64,000 nucleotides of DNA, from positions 1 to 64,000 of the forward strand of contig NZ_JAHSQD010000002.1 of the NCBI RefSeq assembly GCF_020103755.1, read 5' to 3'. The notes beneath the pieces were generated by a model, which saw nothing but the letters and a program-made list of their open reading frames with translations, was not told the origin of the DNA and ran no database searches. The position numbers and the translations under genes were made by a program. Each line of letters opens with the position of its first letter. Within the stretch, counting starts at the first letter, position 1. Of the stretch, positions 31,496 to 40,431 are shown piece by piece. The stretch comes from Streptomyces sp. LS1784 (GTDB lineage: Bacteria > Actinomycetota > Actinomycetes > Streptomycetales > Streptomycetaceae).

Positions 31496-32596
31496 TTGAA
31501 CATCAACTCGGTGCCCGCCTTCGACGTCCGCAGCCCCGCCCAAGCCGTCGAGGCACTGCCCTACCTCCTGAGCTTCCGGCCCGACGGCCCCGACGGCATG
31601 GTGTTCGTCCTCGCCCACGACACCCTGCACAACCGCCCGCTGTTCAGCCAGAAGTTCGAGCTGCCCGGCGGCGAGGACAACCCGAACGAGGCCGCGCACC
31701 ACATGATGCACAGCACGCTGCACCGCCTGGAGAAGTTCGCCACCGGTCCGGCCGCCATCCTGGTGTACCTGTGCGCGCGCCAGCAGGACACGGGCGACGG
31801 CTACGCCGCGATGACCCGGCACCGGGCGGTGGCGGACGCACTCCTGCTGTCCGCCGAGACCCACGGCATCGACACCCTCGCCGCCATGTTCGTCACCCCC
31901 ACCCACTGGTGGGTGTACCACCACGACAACCCCAACTTTCGGCACGAGGGCATGCCCGTCGACGGTCCGGACAACCCGGGCGTGGTCACCATGAACGCCC
32001 GCGCCGTCGGCATCCCCACGCCGCCCAGCCAAGCCGCGATCTCTGCCGCCTTCGAACCCGTCACAGGGGAGGAAGCGGAGGCCCAGCGCGCCGCGATCCT
32101 GCACGCCGTCGGGGAGCGGGCCGACCGCGTGCACGCCAGCAGCTTCGACACCGAGACCGAACGGATCACGGCGATCCTCGACCGGCTGCTGCTCGGCGGC
32201 GGCGACGGCACCCCCCTGGAAAGCCTCACCCCGGGCGAGACGGCAGAGCTGATCGTCGGGCTGCGGCACCGGCCCCTGCGGGACATCGCGATCGGATACA
32301 TCGAACCGGACGAGCTCGCTCGCGCCCGGGAGCTGTGGGCGCTGCTGGCCCGCCGGTGCGCCAGCGCCACCACGACGTTCGTCGCCGCCCCCCTGACCCT
32401 CGCCGCGTTCACCGCCGCCGTGGCCGGGGAGTTCCCGGCCGCACTCGTCGCCCTCGAACGGGCGCGTGCCGCCGACCCGCGCTACCTTCTGGCCCAGCTG
32501 CTGATGGAGCAGATCGTGATGGCGGGCTCCGTGGACCAGATAGCCGACTCAATCCGGCAGGAGCGCGAAGAGCGCCTTCGCGGCCGCGACAGCTGA
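31496..32596 (+). CDS. DUF4192 family protein, third of three
   Basis: The 366-residue protein has ALPYLLSFRPDGPDGMVFVLAHD at the start, AAILVYLCARQQ, MFVTPTHWWVYHH and APLTLAAFTAAVAGEFPAAL, all DUF4192 hallmarks. The TTG start at 31496 follows GGAGAGATCCCC, and no ATG or GTG is nearby in frame. Three consecutive divergent copies suggest diversification within the element. It ends at a GC-extreme gap. Confidence 0.8.
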   Translation: MNINSVPAFDVRSPAQAVEALPYLLSFRPDGPDGMVFVLAHDTLHNRPLFSQKFELPGGEDNPNEAAHHMMHSTLHRLEKFATGPAAILVYLCARQQDTGDGYAAMTRHRAVADALLLSAETHGIDTLAAMFVTPTHWWVYHHDNPNFRHEGMPVDGPDNPGVVTMNARAVGIPTPPSQAAISAAFEPVTGEEAEAQRAAILHAVGERADRVHASSFDTETERITAILDRLLLGGGDGTPLESLTPGETAELIVGLRHRPLRDIAIGYIEPDELARARELWALLARRCASATTTFVAAPLTLAAFTAAVAGEFPAALVALERARAADPRYLLAQLLMEQIVMAGSVDQIADSIRQEREERLRGRDS

Positions 32597-32735
32597 CCGC
32601 CCGGCCGGGGCGGGGGGCGGGCGCGCGCCCCGCCGCGGGCCGCCCCGCCACCGCACACCCCCCGGCCGGGGCGGTCCCCGCGCGCCCCCCCCGGCCGGCC
32701 CACACAGTCCCGCCAACCCAGAGCAGGGGAACACC

Positions 32736-33092
32736 GTGAACTCCAACCGACCGCAGCCCGAGCCCGACGACGACCCGGCGCCGGCCGTCGCCGACCCCGC
32801 CACCGGGGAGGTCCGGGTCCTTGCCCGCCTGTGCGACACCTGCATCTACCACCCAGGCAACCTGATGCACCTTGCCCCCGGCCGCCTGAGGCAGCTCGCC
32901 ACCGAGGCCCTCGCCGCCGACGGGCACATCGTCTGCCACTCGACCCTGCCCGCCCTCGCCCCGCCCAGCACGAAGGGCGCCATCTGCCGCGGCTTCGCCA
33001 ACGTCCACGGCAACGCGATCTTCGCGCTGCGCATGGGCGCCGCCTTCGGCCGTATCGTCGAGGTGCCGCCGCCGGTCAAGGCGAAGGTCTGA
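32736..33092 (+). CDS. Small four-cysteine (zinc-binding) phage/plasmid protein
   Basis: The 118-residue product has LCDTCIYHPGNLMHL, GHIVCHSTLP and GAICRGF, giving a C-x2-C ... C ... C arrangement likely to hold one zinc ion. This small family is common in Streptomyces phages and plasmids without a known role. GTG at 32736 follows CAGGGGAACACC. It is the last gene of the phage-like block before the decayed region. Confidence 0.7.
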   Translation: MNSNRPQPEPDDDPAPAVADPATGEVRVLARLCDTCIYHPGNLMHLAPGRLRQLATEALAADGHIVCHSTLPALAPPSTKGAICRGFANVHGNAIFALRMGAAFGRIVEVPPPVKAKV

Positions 33093-33102
33093 TCTCCGGG
33101 TG

Positions 33103-33290
33103 CTACGCCGAGGCCTTGACGCTGGCGGAGATCCGCTTGAACTCGCTGCGGGCCACCACCCGTTCCTTGCCGGACAACGGCGCCCAGAACTCGTAGGCCG
33201 TCACCGTCAGAGCGGCCTGCCGCTCACTCTCCGCCGGGCGCCTCGACTCCGCCAGCTGCCCATCATCCAGCCCACGACCGGGCGGCCTTC
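33103..33290 (-). pseudogene. C-terminal fragment of an unrecognised gene
   Basis: A minus-strand frame ending at TAG 33103-33105 has good coding composition (ALTVTAYEFWAPLSGKERVV, then SEFKRISASVKASA) but no start: the frame decays upstream near 33290. On the plus strand, a short frame at 33320-33460 (MPIEQASELMPCYSDG) is another possible fragment. Together they suggest a recombination scar at the edge of the phage-like block. Confidence 0.4.
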
Positions 33291-33417
33291 AGATCGCCAC
33301 CCCAGACGGAGACGCATGGATGCCGATCGAGCAGGCCAGCGAGCTGATGCCCTGCTACTCGGACGGGGTGGAGGCACTTCTTGCCGCGGGTGGTGTCGCG
33401 CACAGCGCCACCCGTAA

Positions 33418-33967
33418 TCAGCACCCCGGTGACTCCGGGGTGAGCGGCGCGGCCGGATGAGCGGGCGATAGCGCCGCCGCTTGCAGGATCAGCTGCGCAG
33501 AGCTGTCCAAGCTGCTGTCCGGACCGATTAGTACCTCTCCGACTCCGGGGAGGACGTCCGTGGGCGATGAACCACCTTCGCATCTCGGCCGGCCCGAACT
33601 CCTGCGACTTCCGGCGGGTGACGTGCCGAACAAGAAGTTCAGGCCACGGAAGGTCGAAGTAGAAGAAGCAGCTCCGGCCACCATGGTCCCGATGCAGCCC
33701 GCGAAGCATCTCGCCGTACCGCTCGGACGCGAGGATGCCTTCGAGGGCGACGTGGAAGCCCCGGCGGAGGGCGACGCGGGCCATGCCGCTGATCATCTCG
33801 ATGTTGGCCCCGCCTTGGACGTCGGGCTCCCCGAGAACGTTGATGCGCACGGTGTCCTGCGAGATGATCGCCAGGCCCTCACCGACGAGGGACCGCAGAC
33901 GCCAGGCTGTACTCGTCTTCCCCGACGCCGAGTTGCCCCGCAGGACGATCAGGGTTGGGCCGCTCAC
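33418..33967 (-). pseudogene. P-loop kinase gene broken by a one-base frameshift
   Basis: Read from GTG 33967, the frame encodes LIVLRGNSASGKTSTAW, a Walker A typical of small AAA/adenylylsulfate-kinase-like proteins. It continues to RRWFIAH near 33560, where the family normally continues D-x-LPGV-E-x-I. That continuation (DVLPGVGEVLIGPDSSLDSS) lies in the next frame. One extra base in the CC pair near 33558-33559 explains the break. Restored length is about 182 residues. Start and preceding gene overlap (GTGA). It is either a recent inactivation or a sequencing error. Confidence 0.65.
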
Positions 33968-35337
33968 GCCTGAACCGGCGACCGGTTGTTCCACCGCTCC
34001 TCCTCCGTCCTGTCGCGCAGCTGGGCAACAAGCCAGGGCACCAGCCGAGGGGCCGGCACGACCACCACCTGTTCGGTGGGGTGGAGGAGACCGCGGGAGC
34101 ACTGCTCGGCCGTCCAGACGGTCACCCGGGCCAGCGGGGCGGCGGGGTTCACGCCGACCTCGCCCTTCGGACCGCAGGAGCTGTTGAAGGGCGCGCTGAT
34201 GCTCCGGCGATTCCAGTACGTCCACGCCTCCGCCGCCTTCTCCTGCTCGAACAGGTGATACAGCTGCGGGTACCGGTCCAGGAGGCGGACCTCGCGGAAC
34301 AGGAGCTGGCCGAGCAGCGGCGTGGCCGACGTCCGCAGTTCGTCGGTGGTCGCCGCGGTGAAGGAGAACGTGGAGGCGTCGGCGGTCGGTGCGAGGGCGG
34401 TGGCCGTGAAGCGGTGGGAGAGGCGGTCACGGACGAAGCCGGCGGCGGCCTCGGACAGCCCCGGCTCGATGGCGTCGACGAGCTGGAGCAGCCGACGGTG
34501 GCCAGGGTGGAACCGGCCGAGGTCGAACAGGGTGCCCATGCCGGCGACGGCGGTGAGGGCGAGCTGCTTGTAGAGGTGGTTGTTCATCTCGCCCAGCCCC
34601 GCGTAGGTCTTCGTCGCGGTGCTGGTGGAGTGGAGCATCAGGTACTCGGCGACGGTCTCGAAGTAGAGGTAGCCGAGGTAGGGCATCACCGGCACGGCGG
34701 CGGCCAGCCGGTCGAGGAAGAGACCGGTTTCCGGGCGGCTGCGGCCGGAGGCGAGGTCGAGCATCAGGTTGAGCAGCGGGGCGGCGGCGCGCACCCGGTC
34801 GGCCACCGACCGAGCCACCTTCTCGTCCTCGGCGGGTGTCAAGGCGTGGCGGTGGCGGTCGAAGGCCCGCAGGTGCACTGCGCCCAGGCGCAGGTAGTCC
34901 AGGCCCGCGGCCTCGACCGGGCGGTCGGGGGTGATCTCGATGACCAGGGGGATGCTGTCGCGCCTGCTGTCGAGGTCGGGGCGGGTGTCGAGGAGGTGGG
35001 TACCGAGGTTGTGCGGCCGCAGCGCGCCGCCGGGCAGCGGGGTGAGCGGGGATCCGTAGATCGCGCCGACGAGGCAGCCGGTGGAGGCGAGCAGGTGGCC
35101 GCTGGTGCGGACGACGTCCAGCGAGCGGGTCAGGTGCAGCAGGCTCAGGGGGCGACCGGAAGCGAGGGCGGTGAGCATGGCGTTGCCGTCGGGCCGTAGG
35201 AGGTGCCCGTTGGGGGCGTGCTGGAGGCGCTGGCGCCAGTGGTCCGGGGCGGTGGTGAGGCCGGCGGGCAGGTGAGCGCCGGTGGGGGAGTCGAGGTTGG
35301 TGTGGGCGAGGTCCCAGTCAGCGTGCACGGGCGTCAC
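33964..35337 (-). CDS. Unknown 457-residue protein in HD/kinase operon
   Basis: The protein starts at GTG 35337, directly adjacent to the HD gene stop, and ends overlapping the kinase start. It contains SIPLVIEITPDRPVEAAGLDYLRLGAVHLRAF in two blocks, a helical middle, and LARVTVWTAEQCSRGLLHPTEQVVVVP near the end. No transmembrane segment is seen. It forms one minus-strand operon with the HD-domain and kinase genes. No family is recognised. Confidence 0.65.
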   Translation of the reverse strand: MTPVHADWDLAHTNLDSPTGAHLPAGLTTAPDHWRQRLQHAPNGHLLRPDGNAMLTALASGRPLSLLHLTRSLDVVRTSGHLLASTGCLVGAIYGSPLTPLPGGALRPHNLGTHLLDTRPDLDSRRDSIPLVIEITPDRPVEAAGLDYLRLGAVHLRAFDRHRHALTPAEDEKVARSVADRVRAAAPLLNLMLDLASGRSRPETGLFLDRLAAAVPVMPYLGYLYFETVAEYLMLHSTSTATKTYAGLGEMNNHLYKQLALTAVAGMGTLFDLGRFHPGHRRLLQLVDAIEPGLSEAAAGFVRDRLSHRFTATALAPTADASTFSFTAATTDELRTSATPLLGQLLFREVRLLDRYPQLYHLFEQEKAAEAWTYWNRRSISAPFNSSCGPKGEVGVNPAAPLARVTVWTAEQCSRGLLHPTEQVVVVPAPRLVPWLVAQLRDRTEEERWNNRSPVQA

Positions 35338-36087
35338 CTATTCGGCGGACAGGGCGCGGAGCGCCAGGCGGACGGCATGAGCGTCGGAGGCACCGTCGAG
35401 GCGAGCCTGCTCGGTGAGTACCACCAGGTCGTGGGCGAGGACGGGCGCCCAGGCGGGGACCTGGAGGCGCAGCAGGTGCAGGGCGGGCCACCAGCGGGTG
35501 GCGGGGAGGCGGTAGCGGTCGAGGGCGTCGGCGGCCTTGAGCAGGTCGACGGCGGTCCGGTGCCGCCGGTAGGCGGCCTGCAGCTCGGGCGTGAAGGCGT
35601 GCGGGGGAACGTCGTGGAGGGCGACGGCGGTGATCGCCTCGGCGTTGGGCATGTGGCCGAACGCGACCTGGAGGTCAGCCAGGTGCTCGGTGAGCCAGTC
35701 GGCGGCGCGCTGGCCGTGGCCGGGGTCAGTGCGGTCGTTGAAGCGGCGGCAGTCGTGGCAGGCCGCCGCCGCAGCGAGCGCGAGCACCCGGCCGGGCTTG
35801 AGGTGGTGGCCGACGGCAAGCAACTGGACGAGGACGGCGACCCGGGCACCGTGCAGGACGCCGTGGATGGAGGTGGCGGTCTCCGTGCGGGCGAACCAGG
35901 CCCGATCGGGTACCAGGGCCTTCGCGGGGTGTGGCAGTCTGGGCCGCACACCCGGACCGCCCGGCCGCTGGCCGGCGATCCACTCCAGCGTCGGCTGGTC
36001 CATCACCTGGTGGTCGGGCAAGCGGCCCGCGGCCGCCAGCTCGTGCAGCGACCGGTGGTCGTCGGCCGTGGGTGTCGGAGAGTTCAT
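35338..36087 (-). CDS. HD-domain phosphohydrolase-like protein
   Basis: The 249-residue protein has an HD-type metal site: SIHGVLHGARV, then AAACHDCRRFNDRTDPGHG supplying the His-Asp pair, and KAADALDRYRL with the last Asp. Such proteins hydrolyse phosphates of nucleotides or other small molecules; the substrate is unknown. ATG at 36087 follows GAGGACTCG. Its start is only 29 bp from the divergent glycosyltransferase start, leaving almost no room for two separate promoters. Confidence 0.7.
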   Translation of the reverse strand: MNSPTPTADDHRSLHELAAAGRLPDHQVMDQPTLEWIAGQRPGGPGVRPRLPHPAKALVPDRAWFARTETATSIHGVLHGARVAVLVQLLAVGHHLKPGRVLALAAAAACHDCRRFNDRTDPGHGQRAADWLTEHLADLQVAFGHMPNAEAITAVALHDVPPHAFTPELQAAYRRHRTAVDLLKAADALDRYRLPATRWWPALHLLRLQVPAWAPVLAHDLVVLTEQARLDGASDAHAVRLALRALSAE

Positions 36088-36116
36088 CGAGTCCTCGAAG
36101 GGTCAGGTCGGTTCGC

Positions 36117-36995
36117 ATGGGCGTCACGCTGGGCGTGGTGGTGCTGACGATGGGCAACCGGCCCGCCGAGCTGGCGGCGTTGCTGGAGTCGGTGCAGGCC
36201 CAGGACGGCGCCGACACCGGGGTGCGTACGGTGGTTCTCGGGCAGGGCATCAAGCTGCCCGAGCTGCCGCAGTGGGTGGACGCGGTCGAGCTGCCGGAGA
36301 ACCTGGGAATCCCGGGCGGGCGCAACGCCGGGGTGGAGCGGCTGCGCGAGCTCGGCGGCACGGACGTGCTGGTCGTGCTGGATGACGATGGCCTGCTGCC
36401 GCGCACCGACACCTTCCGCCTGATCCGGGAGGCTTTCGAGCAGGACCGGCGGCTGGGCATCGTCTCGTTCCGGATCGCGGACGAGACCGGGTTCACCCAG
36501 CGCAGGCACGTCCCCCGCCTCGGCGCGTCCGACCCGATGCAGTCCGGGCCCGTCACGACGTTCCTCGGCGGCGGTCACGCCATCCGCATGTCCGTGATCG
36601 ACCAGGTCGGCCTGTTCCCTGCCCCGTTCTTCTACGCCCACGAGGAAACCGACTTCGCGTGGCGGGCCCTGGACGCCGGCTGGGGCATCGACTACCGCGC
36701 CGACATGGTGCTGCAGCACCCCCGCACCGACCCGGCCCGCCACGCCGCCTACTACCGCATGACCGCCCGCAACCGCGTCTGGCTCGCCAAGCGCCACCTG
36801 CCAGCGCTCCTCGTGCCCGTCTACCTGGCCTCCTGGATCGGCTACACCCTGCTGCGCCGCCCGCCGATGGAGGGCCTGAAGGCGTGGTGGGGCGGCTTCT
36901 TCGAGGGCATCCGGGTTTCGTGCCCGCCGCGTCGGCCGATGCGGTGGAGCACGGTGCGAAGGATGGCCCAGCTGGGGCGGCCGCCGATCTTCTGA
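36117..36995 (+). CDS. Family 2 glycosyltransferase
   Basis: The 292-residue enzyme has the GT-A fold marks: VVLTMGNRPAELAALLESV at the nucleotide-binding start, LPENLGIPGGRNAGV, the DXD-like VVLDDDG, and FFYAHEETDFAWRALDAGW with the catalytic-base region. A hydrophobic stretch, LLVPVYLASWIGYTLL, near residue 240 could attach it to the membrane. It probably transfers a sugar made by the divergent epimerase/aminotransferase genes onto a glycan or natural product. Confidence 0.85.
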   Translation: MGVTLGVVVLTMGNRPAELAALLESVQAQDGADTGVRTVVLGQGIKLPELPQWVDAVELPENLGIPGGRNAGVERLRELGGTDVLVVLDDDGLLPRTDTFRLIREAFEQDRRLGIVSFRIADETGFTQRRHVPRLGASDPMQSGPVTTFLGGGHAIRMSVIDQVGLFPAPFFYAHEETDFAWRALDAGWGIDYRADMVLQHPRTDPARHAAYYRMTARNRVWLAKRHLPALLVPVYLASWIGYTLLRRPPMEGLKAWWGGFFEGIRVSCPPRRPMRWSTVRRMAQLGRPPIF

Positions 36996-37018
36996 CGGCC
37001 GCCCCGCCCAGGGGTTGG

Positions 37019-38185
37019 TCAGACCCATATGGCGTGCATCGCGTCGATGACCCGTTGCACGTCGGTGGCGGTCATCGCCGGGTAGCACGGCAGGGACAGC
37101 TGCTGGGCGGCCACCTGTTCGGTGACGGGTAGGTGGGCCTCCAGCTGCCGGTACGCCGCGAGCCGGTGCACGGGCGCGAAGTGCACGCTGGTACCGATCC
37201 CGTGCACCTCGCGTAGTGCCTCGGCCACGGTGTCCCGGGAGCGGCCGAAGGCCGGGCCGATCAGCACCGGGTACAGGAACCAACCATGCCGGACCCCATC
37301 GAGGACGGTCGGCAGGCGCAGCCCCGGAAGGCCGGTCAGGGACCGGTCGTAGGCGGCGGCGATCTGGGCCCGGGCGGCGGTGAAGTCCTCCAGCTTCTCC
37401 CACTGCCGCACGCCGACCGCCGCCGTGATGTCCGGCATCGTGTACTTCAGGCCCGGGACGGTGACCTCGTAGTCGGCGGTGCGCCGCTCGCCGTGCCGCC
37501 GCCACGCGGAGGAGTCGATGCCGTGCCGTCCCAGCAGCCGCGCCTTCTCGACGAGGTCACCGCGCCCGGCGAGCATGCCGCCTTCACCCGTGGTGATGAC
37601 CTTGTTGGCGTAGAAGGAGAAGACGGCCAGGTCGCCGACGGAGCCGGCCCGCGCGCCGTCGCGCCAGGCGTGCAGCGCGTGGGCGGCGTCCTCGATCAGC
37701 AGAAGCCTGTGGTCGTCGGCCAGTCTGCGGAACGCGGCGAGGTCGCAGGGCTGGCCACCGTAGTGCATGACGACGATCGCCTTCGTCCTGGAGGTGATCG
37801 CCGCCTCGGCTGCCGCGGGGTCGAGGTTGAAGGTCACCGCGTCGACGTCTGCGAAGACCGGGGCGGCGCCGCACTGGACGACGGCGTTCGGCACCGCGCA
37901 GAACGTCAGGCTCGGCGTGATCACCTCGTCCCCGGGCCCGATCCCGGCGGCGAGCAGCGCCAAGTGCACGGCCGCGGTACAGGAGGAGACCGCGAACGCG
38001 TCCTCCGTGCCGAGCGCCTCCCGCACGGCCTCCTCGAAGCGAGCCGCCTTCGGCCCGTGGGTCAGCCAGCCCGAGCGAAGCGTGTGCAGGACCTCCGCTT
38101 CCTCCTGCGGGCCGATCGAGGGCCGGTTCCACGGCAGGAACCGTGCGGTGGTGGCCGACTTGGCCGATGCGGCGGAGACGGTCAT
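37019..38185 (-). CDS. DegT/DnrJ/EryC1 sugar aminotransferase
   Basis: The 388-residue protein is a PLP-dependent sugar aminotransferase: FLPWNRPSIGPQEEAEVL, FAVSSCTAAVHLALLAAGI, LIEDAAHALHAWRDG and FSFYANKVITTGEGGM with the PLP-binding lysine. It should add an amino group to a keto-sugar nucleotide. ATG at 38185 overlaps the upstream epimerase stop (ATGA). It is the last gene of a three-gene minus-strand nucleotide-sugar operon. Confidence 0.9.
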   Translation of the reverse strand: MTVSAASAKSATTARFLPWNRPSIGPQEEAEVLHTLRSGWLTHGPKAARFEEAVREALGTEDAFAVSSCTAAVHLALLAAGIGPGDEVITPSLTFCAVPNAVVQCGAAPVFADVDAVTFNLDPAAAEAAITSRTKAIVVMHYGGQPCDLAAFRRLADDHRLLLIEDAAHALHAWRDGARAGSVGDLAVFSFYANKVITTGEGGMLAGRGDLVEKARLLGRHGIDSSAWRRHGERRTADYEVTVPGLKYTMPDITAAVGVRQWEKLEDFTAARAQIAAAYDRSLTGLPGLRLPTVLDGVRHGWFLYPVLIGPAFGRSRDTVAEALREVHGIGTSVHFAPVHRLAAYRQLEAHLPVTEQVAAQQLSLPCYPAMTATDVQRVIDAMHAIWV

Positions 38186-39234
38186 GACGCCTTCCATGCG
38201 CTGGTGTACTCGGTGCCGTAGCGCCGGCACTCGGCGGTGGCCAGGCGGCCGACCCTTCCGGAGGTGACGGCGGCGATCAGCCCGCGGTGGTTGTCGTACT
38301 GGGCCTGCCCGGGGTTGGTGATGGCACCGGTCAGCACCAGGTCGGCGACTTCCCGCGCACCGTCCTTGAGGGGCGTGGAGCACGTGCCGGGCAGTGCGCG
38401 CTGGAGGCTGGCGAAGGAGACCCGGTAGTCGCGGGCGTCGGCCTCGTCCCGCTCCGGGCCCCGGTCGATCACCGCGCCGGGCACCACGTCGGCCACCGTG
38501 GCGGCGATGTCGCCGATGGTGTGGTTCTCTTCGTCGCTGCCCACGTTCCAGGCGCCGGTCAGCCGCTGCTCCAGCACCCCGGCCAGGACCCGGGCGACGT
38601 CCCCGACGTGCACGAGCGGTCGGCGCTGGGCGCCGCCGTTGAGGGGGATGCGGCCGGTGGAGGCCGCGTGGGACGCCATCTTGTTGACCACCGAGTCGAG
38701 CCGCTGGCGGGGCGAGGCGCCGTGCACAGTGGCCAGGCGGAGGCTCGTCAGCGCTGTACCGCCCAGCACCTCGGGGAGCCGCCGTTCGGCCAGCACCTTC
38801 GTGCGGGCGTAGATGCCCAGCGGGTTCGGTGCGGTGTCCTCGTTCACGGTGCCCTCGTGCAGCCCGTAGACGCTGCACGAGGAGAAGAAGACGTAGTGCC
38901 CCACGCCTGCCCCGGCCGCGGCTTCGGCGGCGATCATCGGGGAGGCGTAATTGAGTTCGACCGCGAGCTGCTCGTCCAGTTGGCTGGCTGGCTCGCCGAC
39001 GATCCCGCCCAGGTGCACGATCGCCTCCGCGTCCGTGCTCACCCGGGCCAGCAGGTCGGCGTCTCGCAGGTCCCCGTGCACGAAGCGGGCGGTGCGGGGC
39101 AGCAGAGCGGCGGGGTCGTCCCCGCGATGGTAGATCAGCCCGTCTACCACGGTGACGTCGTGGCCGAGGGCGGTCAGGTGGTGGGAGGCGGCGGTGCCCA
39201 GGTAGCCGGCTCCGCCGAGCAGTACGACGCGCAT
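38182..39234 (-). CDS. NAD-dependent epimerase/dehydratase, copy 1
   Basis: The 350-residue protein is an extended SDR: MRVVLLGGAGYLGTAASHHL has the GxxGxxG NAD motif, FFSSCSVYG has the catalytic Ser, and GIYARTKVLAE has the Y-x3-K pair. Such enzymes act on nucleotide sugars. ATG at 39234 follows GAAGGGATCATCCTG. It lies 17 bases after a second, related epimerase gene, and the two probably act in sequence. Confidence 0.88.
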   Translation of the reverse strand: MRVVLLGGAGYLGTAASHHLTALGHDVTVVDGLIYHRGDDPAALLPRTARFVHGDLRDADLLARVSTDAEAIVHLGGIVGEPASQLDEQLAVELNYASPMIAAEAAAGAGVGHYVFFSSCSVYGLHEGTVNEDTAPNPLGIYARTKVLAERRLPEVLGGTALTSLRLATVHGASPRQRLDSVVNKMASHAASTGRIPLNGGAQRRPLVHVGDVARVLAGVLEQRLTGAWNVGSDEENHTIGDIAATVADVVPGAVIDRGPERDEADARDYRVSFASLQRALPGTCSTPLKDGAREVADLVLTGAITNPGQAQYDNHRGLIAAVTSGRVGRLATAECRRYGTEYTSAWKAS

Positions 39235-39251
39235 CAGGATGATCCCTTCGT

Positions 39252-40304
39252 TCAGGCGGCCAGTGCGGCCGAGGTCGGGGTGGTGAACCAGTCCGGGACG
39301 GCCTCGGGGGTGGCTTTCAGCCAGGCCACGTAGCGGTCGATGCCGTCGTCCAGAGGGATGCCGGGCTGCCAGCCGAGCAGGTCGGCGGCGCGGCGGGTGT
39401 CGGCGTAGCCGCCGCGCGGGTCGCCTGCGGGCATCGGCGTCGTGATGAACTCCGCGCCGGGGTAGTGGTCGGCGATCAGCTCGGCGATCTCCCGGACCGA
39501 GGTGGGCACGCCGGTGCCCACGTTGACCGTCCGGCCGGCCATCTGGTCGCTGACGAGCGCGAGGATGGTGGCGCGGGCGATGTCCTCGACGTGCACCATG
39601 TCGCGCACCTGCCGACCGCCGCCGTTGAGCCGGATGGGCTGCCCGGTATGGGCGGACATGGCCATCCACGGCACCATCCACGAGTGCGAGTGCGGCTTGG
39701 GCACCTGCGGGTTGCCGTAGACGGAGAAGTACCGGACGATCGCGTGCTCCGTGCCGGTACCAGCGAGCAGCAGCCGCACCTGGTGCTCCGCCCAGACCTT
39801 GGTGTTGGCGTAGACGGAGATCGGGTCGAGCGGCTGGTCCTCGGTGAACCGGGACGGGCCGTCCGCCGCCGGGATGCCGTCGCCGTACACGGACGCGGAG
39901 GACACGAAGACCATCCGCTTCACGGCGGAGTCCAGCACCGCGTCCAGCAGGACCTGCGTGCCGTGCACGTTGGAGGCGAACGCGATGTCGGGGCGCCGTG
40001 TGCACGCCGCGACGTCCGCGTACGCCGCAGCGTGGACCACGAAGTCCGCCCGCCGGGCCAACCAGTTCACGGTGGCCCGCTCCCGGACGTCACCGAGGAC
40101 GACCTCGGCCGCATACCGGTCCACCTCGAACCGGTCCCGCACCGGGTGAGGGTAGGCGTCGAAGCGGTCGAGAACGAGCGGGCTGGCCCCGGCGGCGGCG
40201 AGCTGCGCGACGATGCGGCTGCCGACCAGGCCACCGCCGCCGGTGACCAGCACCGTGGCGCCGGCCAGCTGTCGCAGTTGCGGATCGGAGGACACGTCAG
40301 CCAT
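39252..40304 (-). CDS. NAD-dependent epimerase/dehydratase, copy 2
   Basis: The 350-residue extended SDR has LVTGGGGLVGSRIVAQL (NAD-binding), VFVSSASVYGDG and ISVYANTKVWAEHQ with the Y-x3-K catalytic pair, and VRYFSVYGNPQ. It resembles UDP-glucose 4-epimerase and dTDP-sugar dehydratase relatives; the exact substrate cannot be told. ATG at 40304 follows AGGAGGTTCATTCCTC. It is the first gene of the minus-strand sugar operon, divergent from the TPR regulator. Confidence 0.88.
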   Translation of the reverse strand: MADVSSDPQLRQLAGATVLVTGGGGLVGSRIVAQLAAAGASPLVLDRFDAYPHPVRDRFEVDRYAAEVVLGDVRERATVNWLARRADFVVHAAAYADVAACTRRPDIAFASNVHGTQVLLDAVLDSAVKRMVFVSSASVYGDGIPAADGPSRFTEDQPLDPISVYANTKVWAEHQVRLLLAGTGTEHAIVRYFSVYGNPQVPKPHSHSWMVPWMAMSAHTGQPIRLNGGGRQVRDMVHVEDIARATILALVSDQMAGRTVNVGTGVPTSVREIAELIADHYPGAEFITTPMPAGDPRGGYADTRRAADLLGWQPGIPLDDGIDRYVAWLKATPEAVPDWFTTPTSAALAA

Positions 40305-40395
40305 GAGGAATGAACCTCCTGAGGGAGTGTGGTTGGGTGCCGCCAGTGAACCGCCCGAACAGCCCGCAGCGGTACGGTGGCGGCTCACCCATCCC

Positions 40396-40420
40396 GTTCA
40401 ATCTGTTCAAGATCGTTTCA
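40396..40420. promoter_or_regulatory. Three GTTCAA-like repeats in the divergent promoter region
   Basis: GTTCAA at 40396-40401 and 40405-40410, then GTTTCA at 40415-40420, are spaced nine to ten bases apart, about one helical turn. They lie between the epimerase operon and the regulator gene and are a likely binding site for the regulator. Confidence 0.45.
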
Positions 40421-40431
40421 GGGAGGCCGAG

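Noticed and set aside
32597-32735. G/C-run region as a quadruplex or origin
   Set aside because: It is a short GC-extreme gap between genes with no repeats or A/T-rich unwinding element; composition alone is not evidence.
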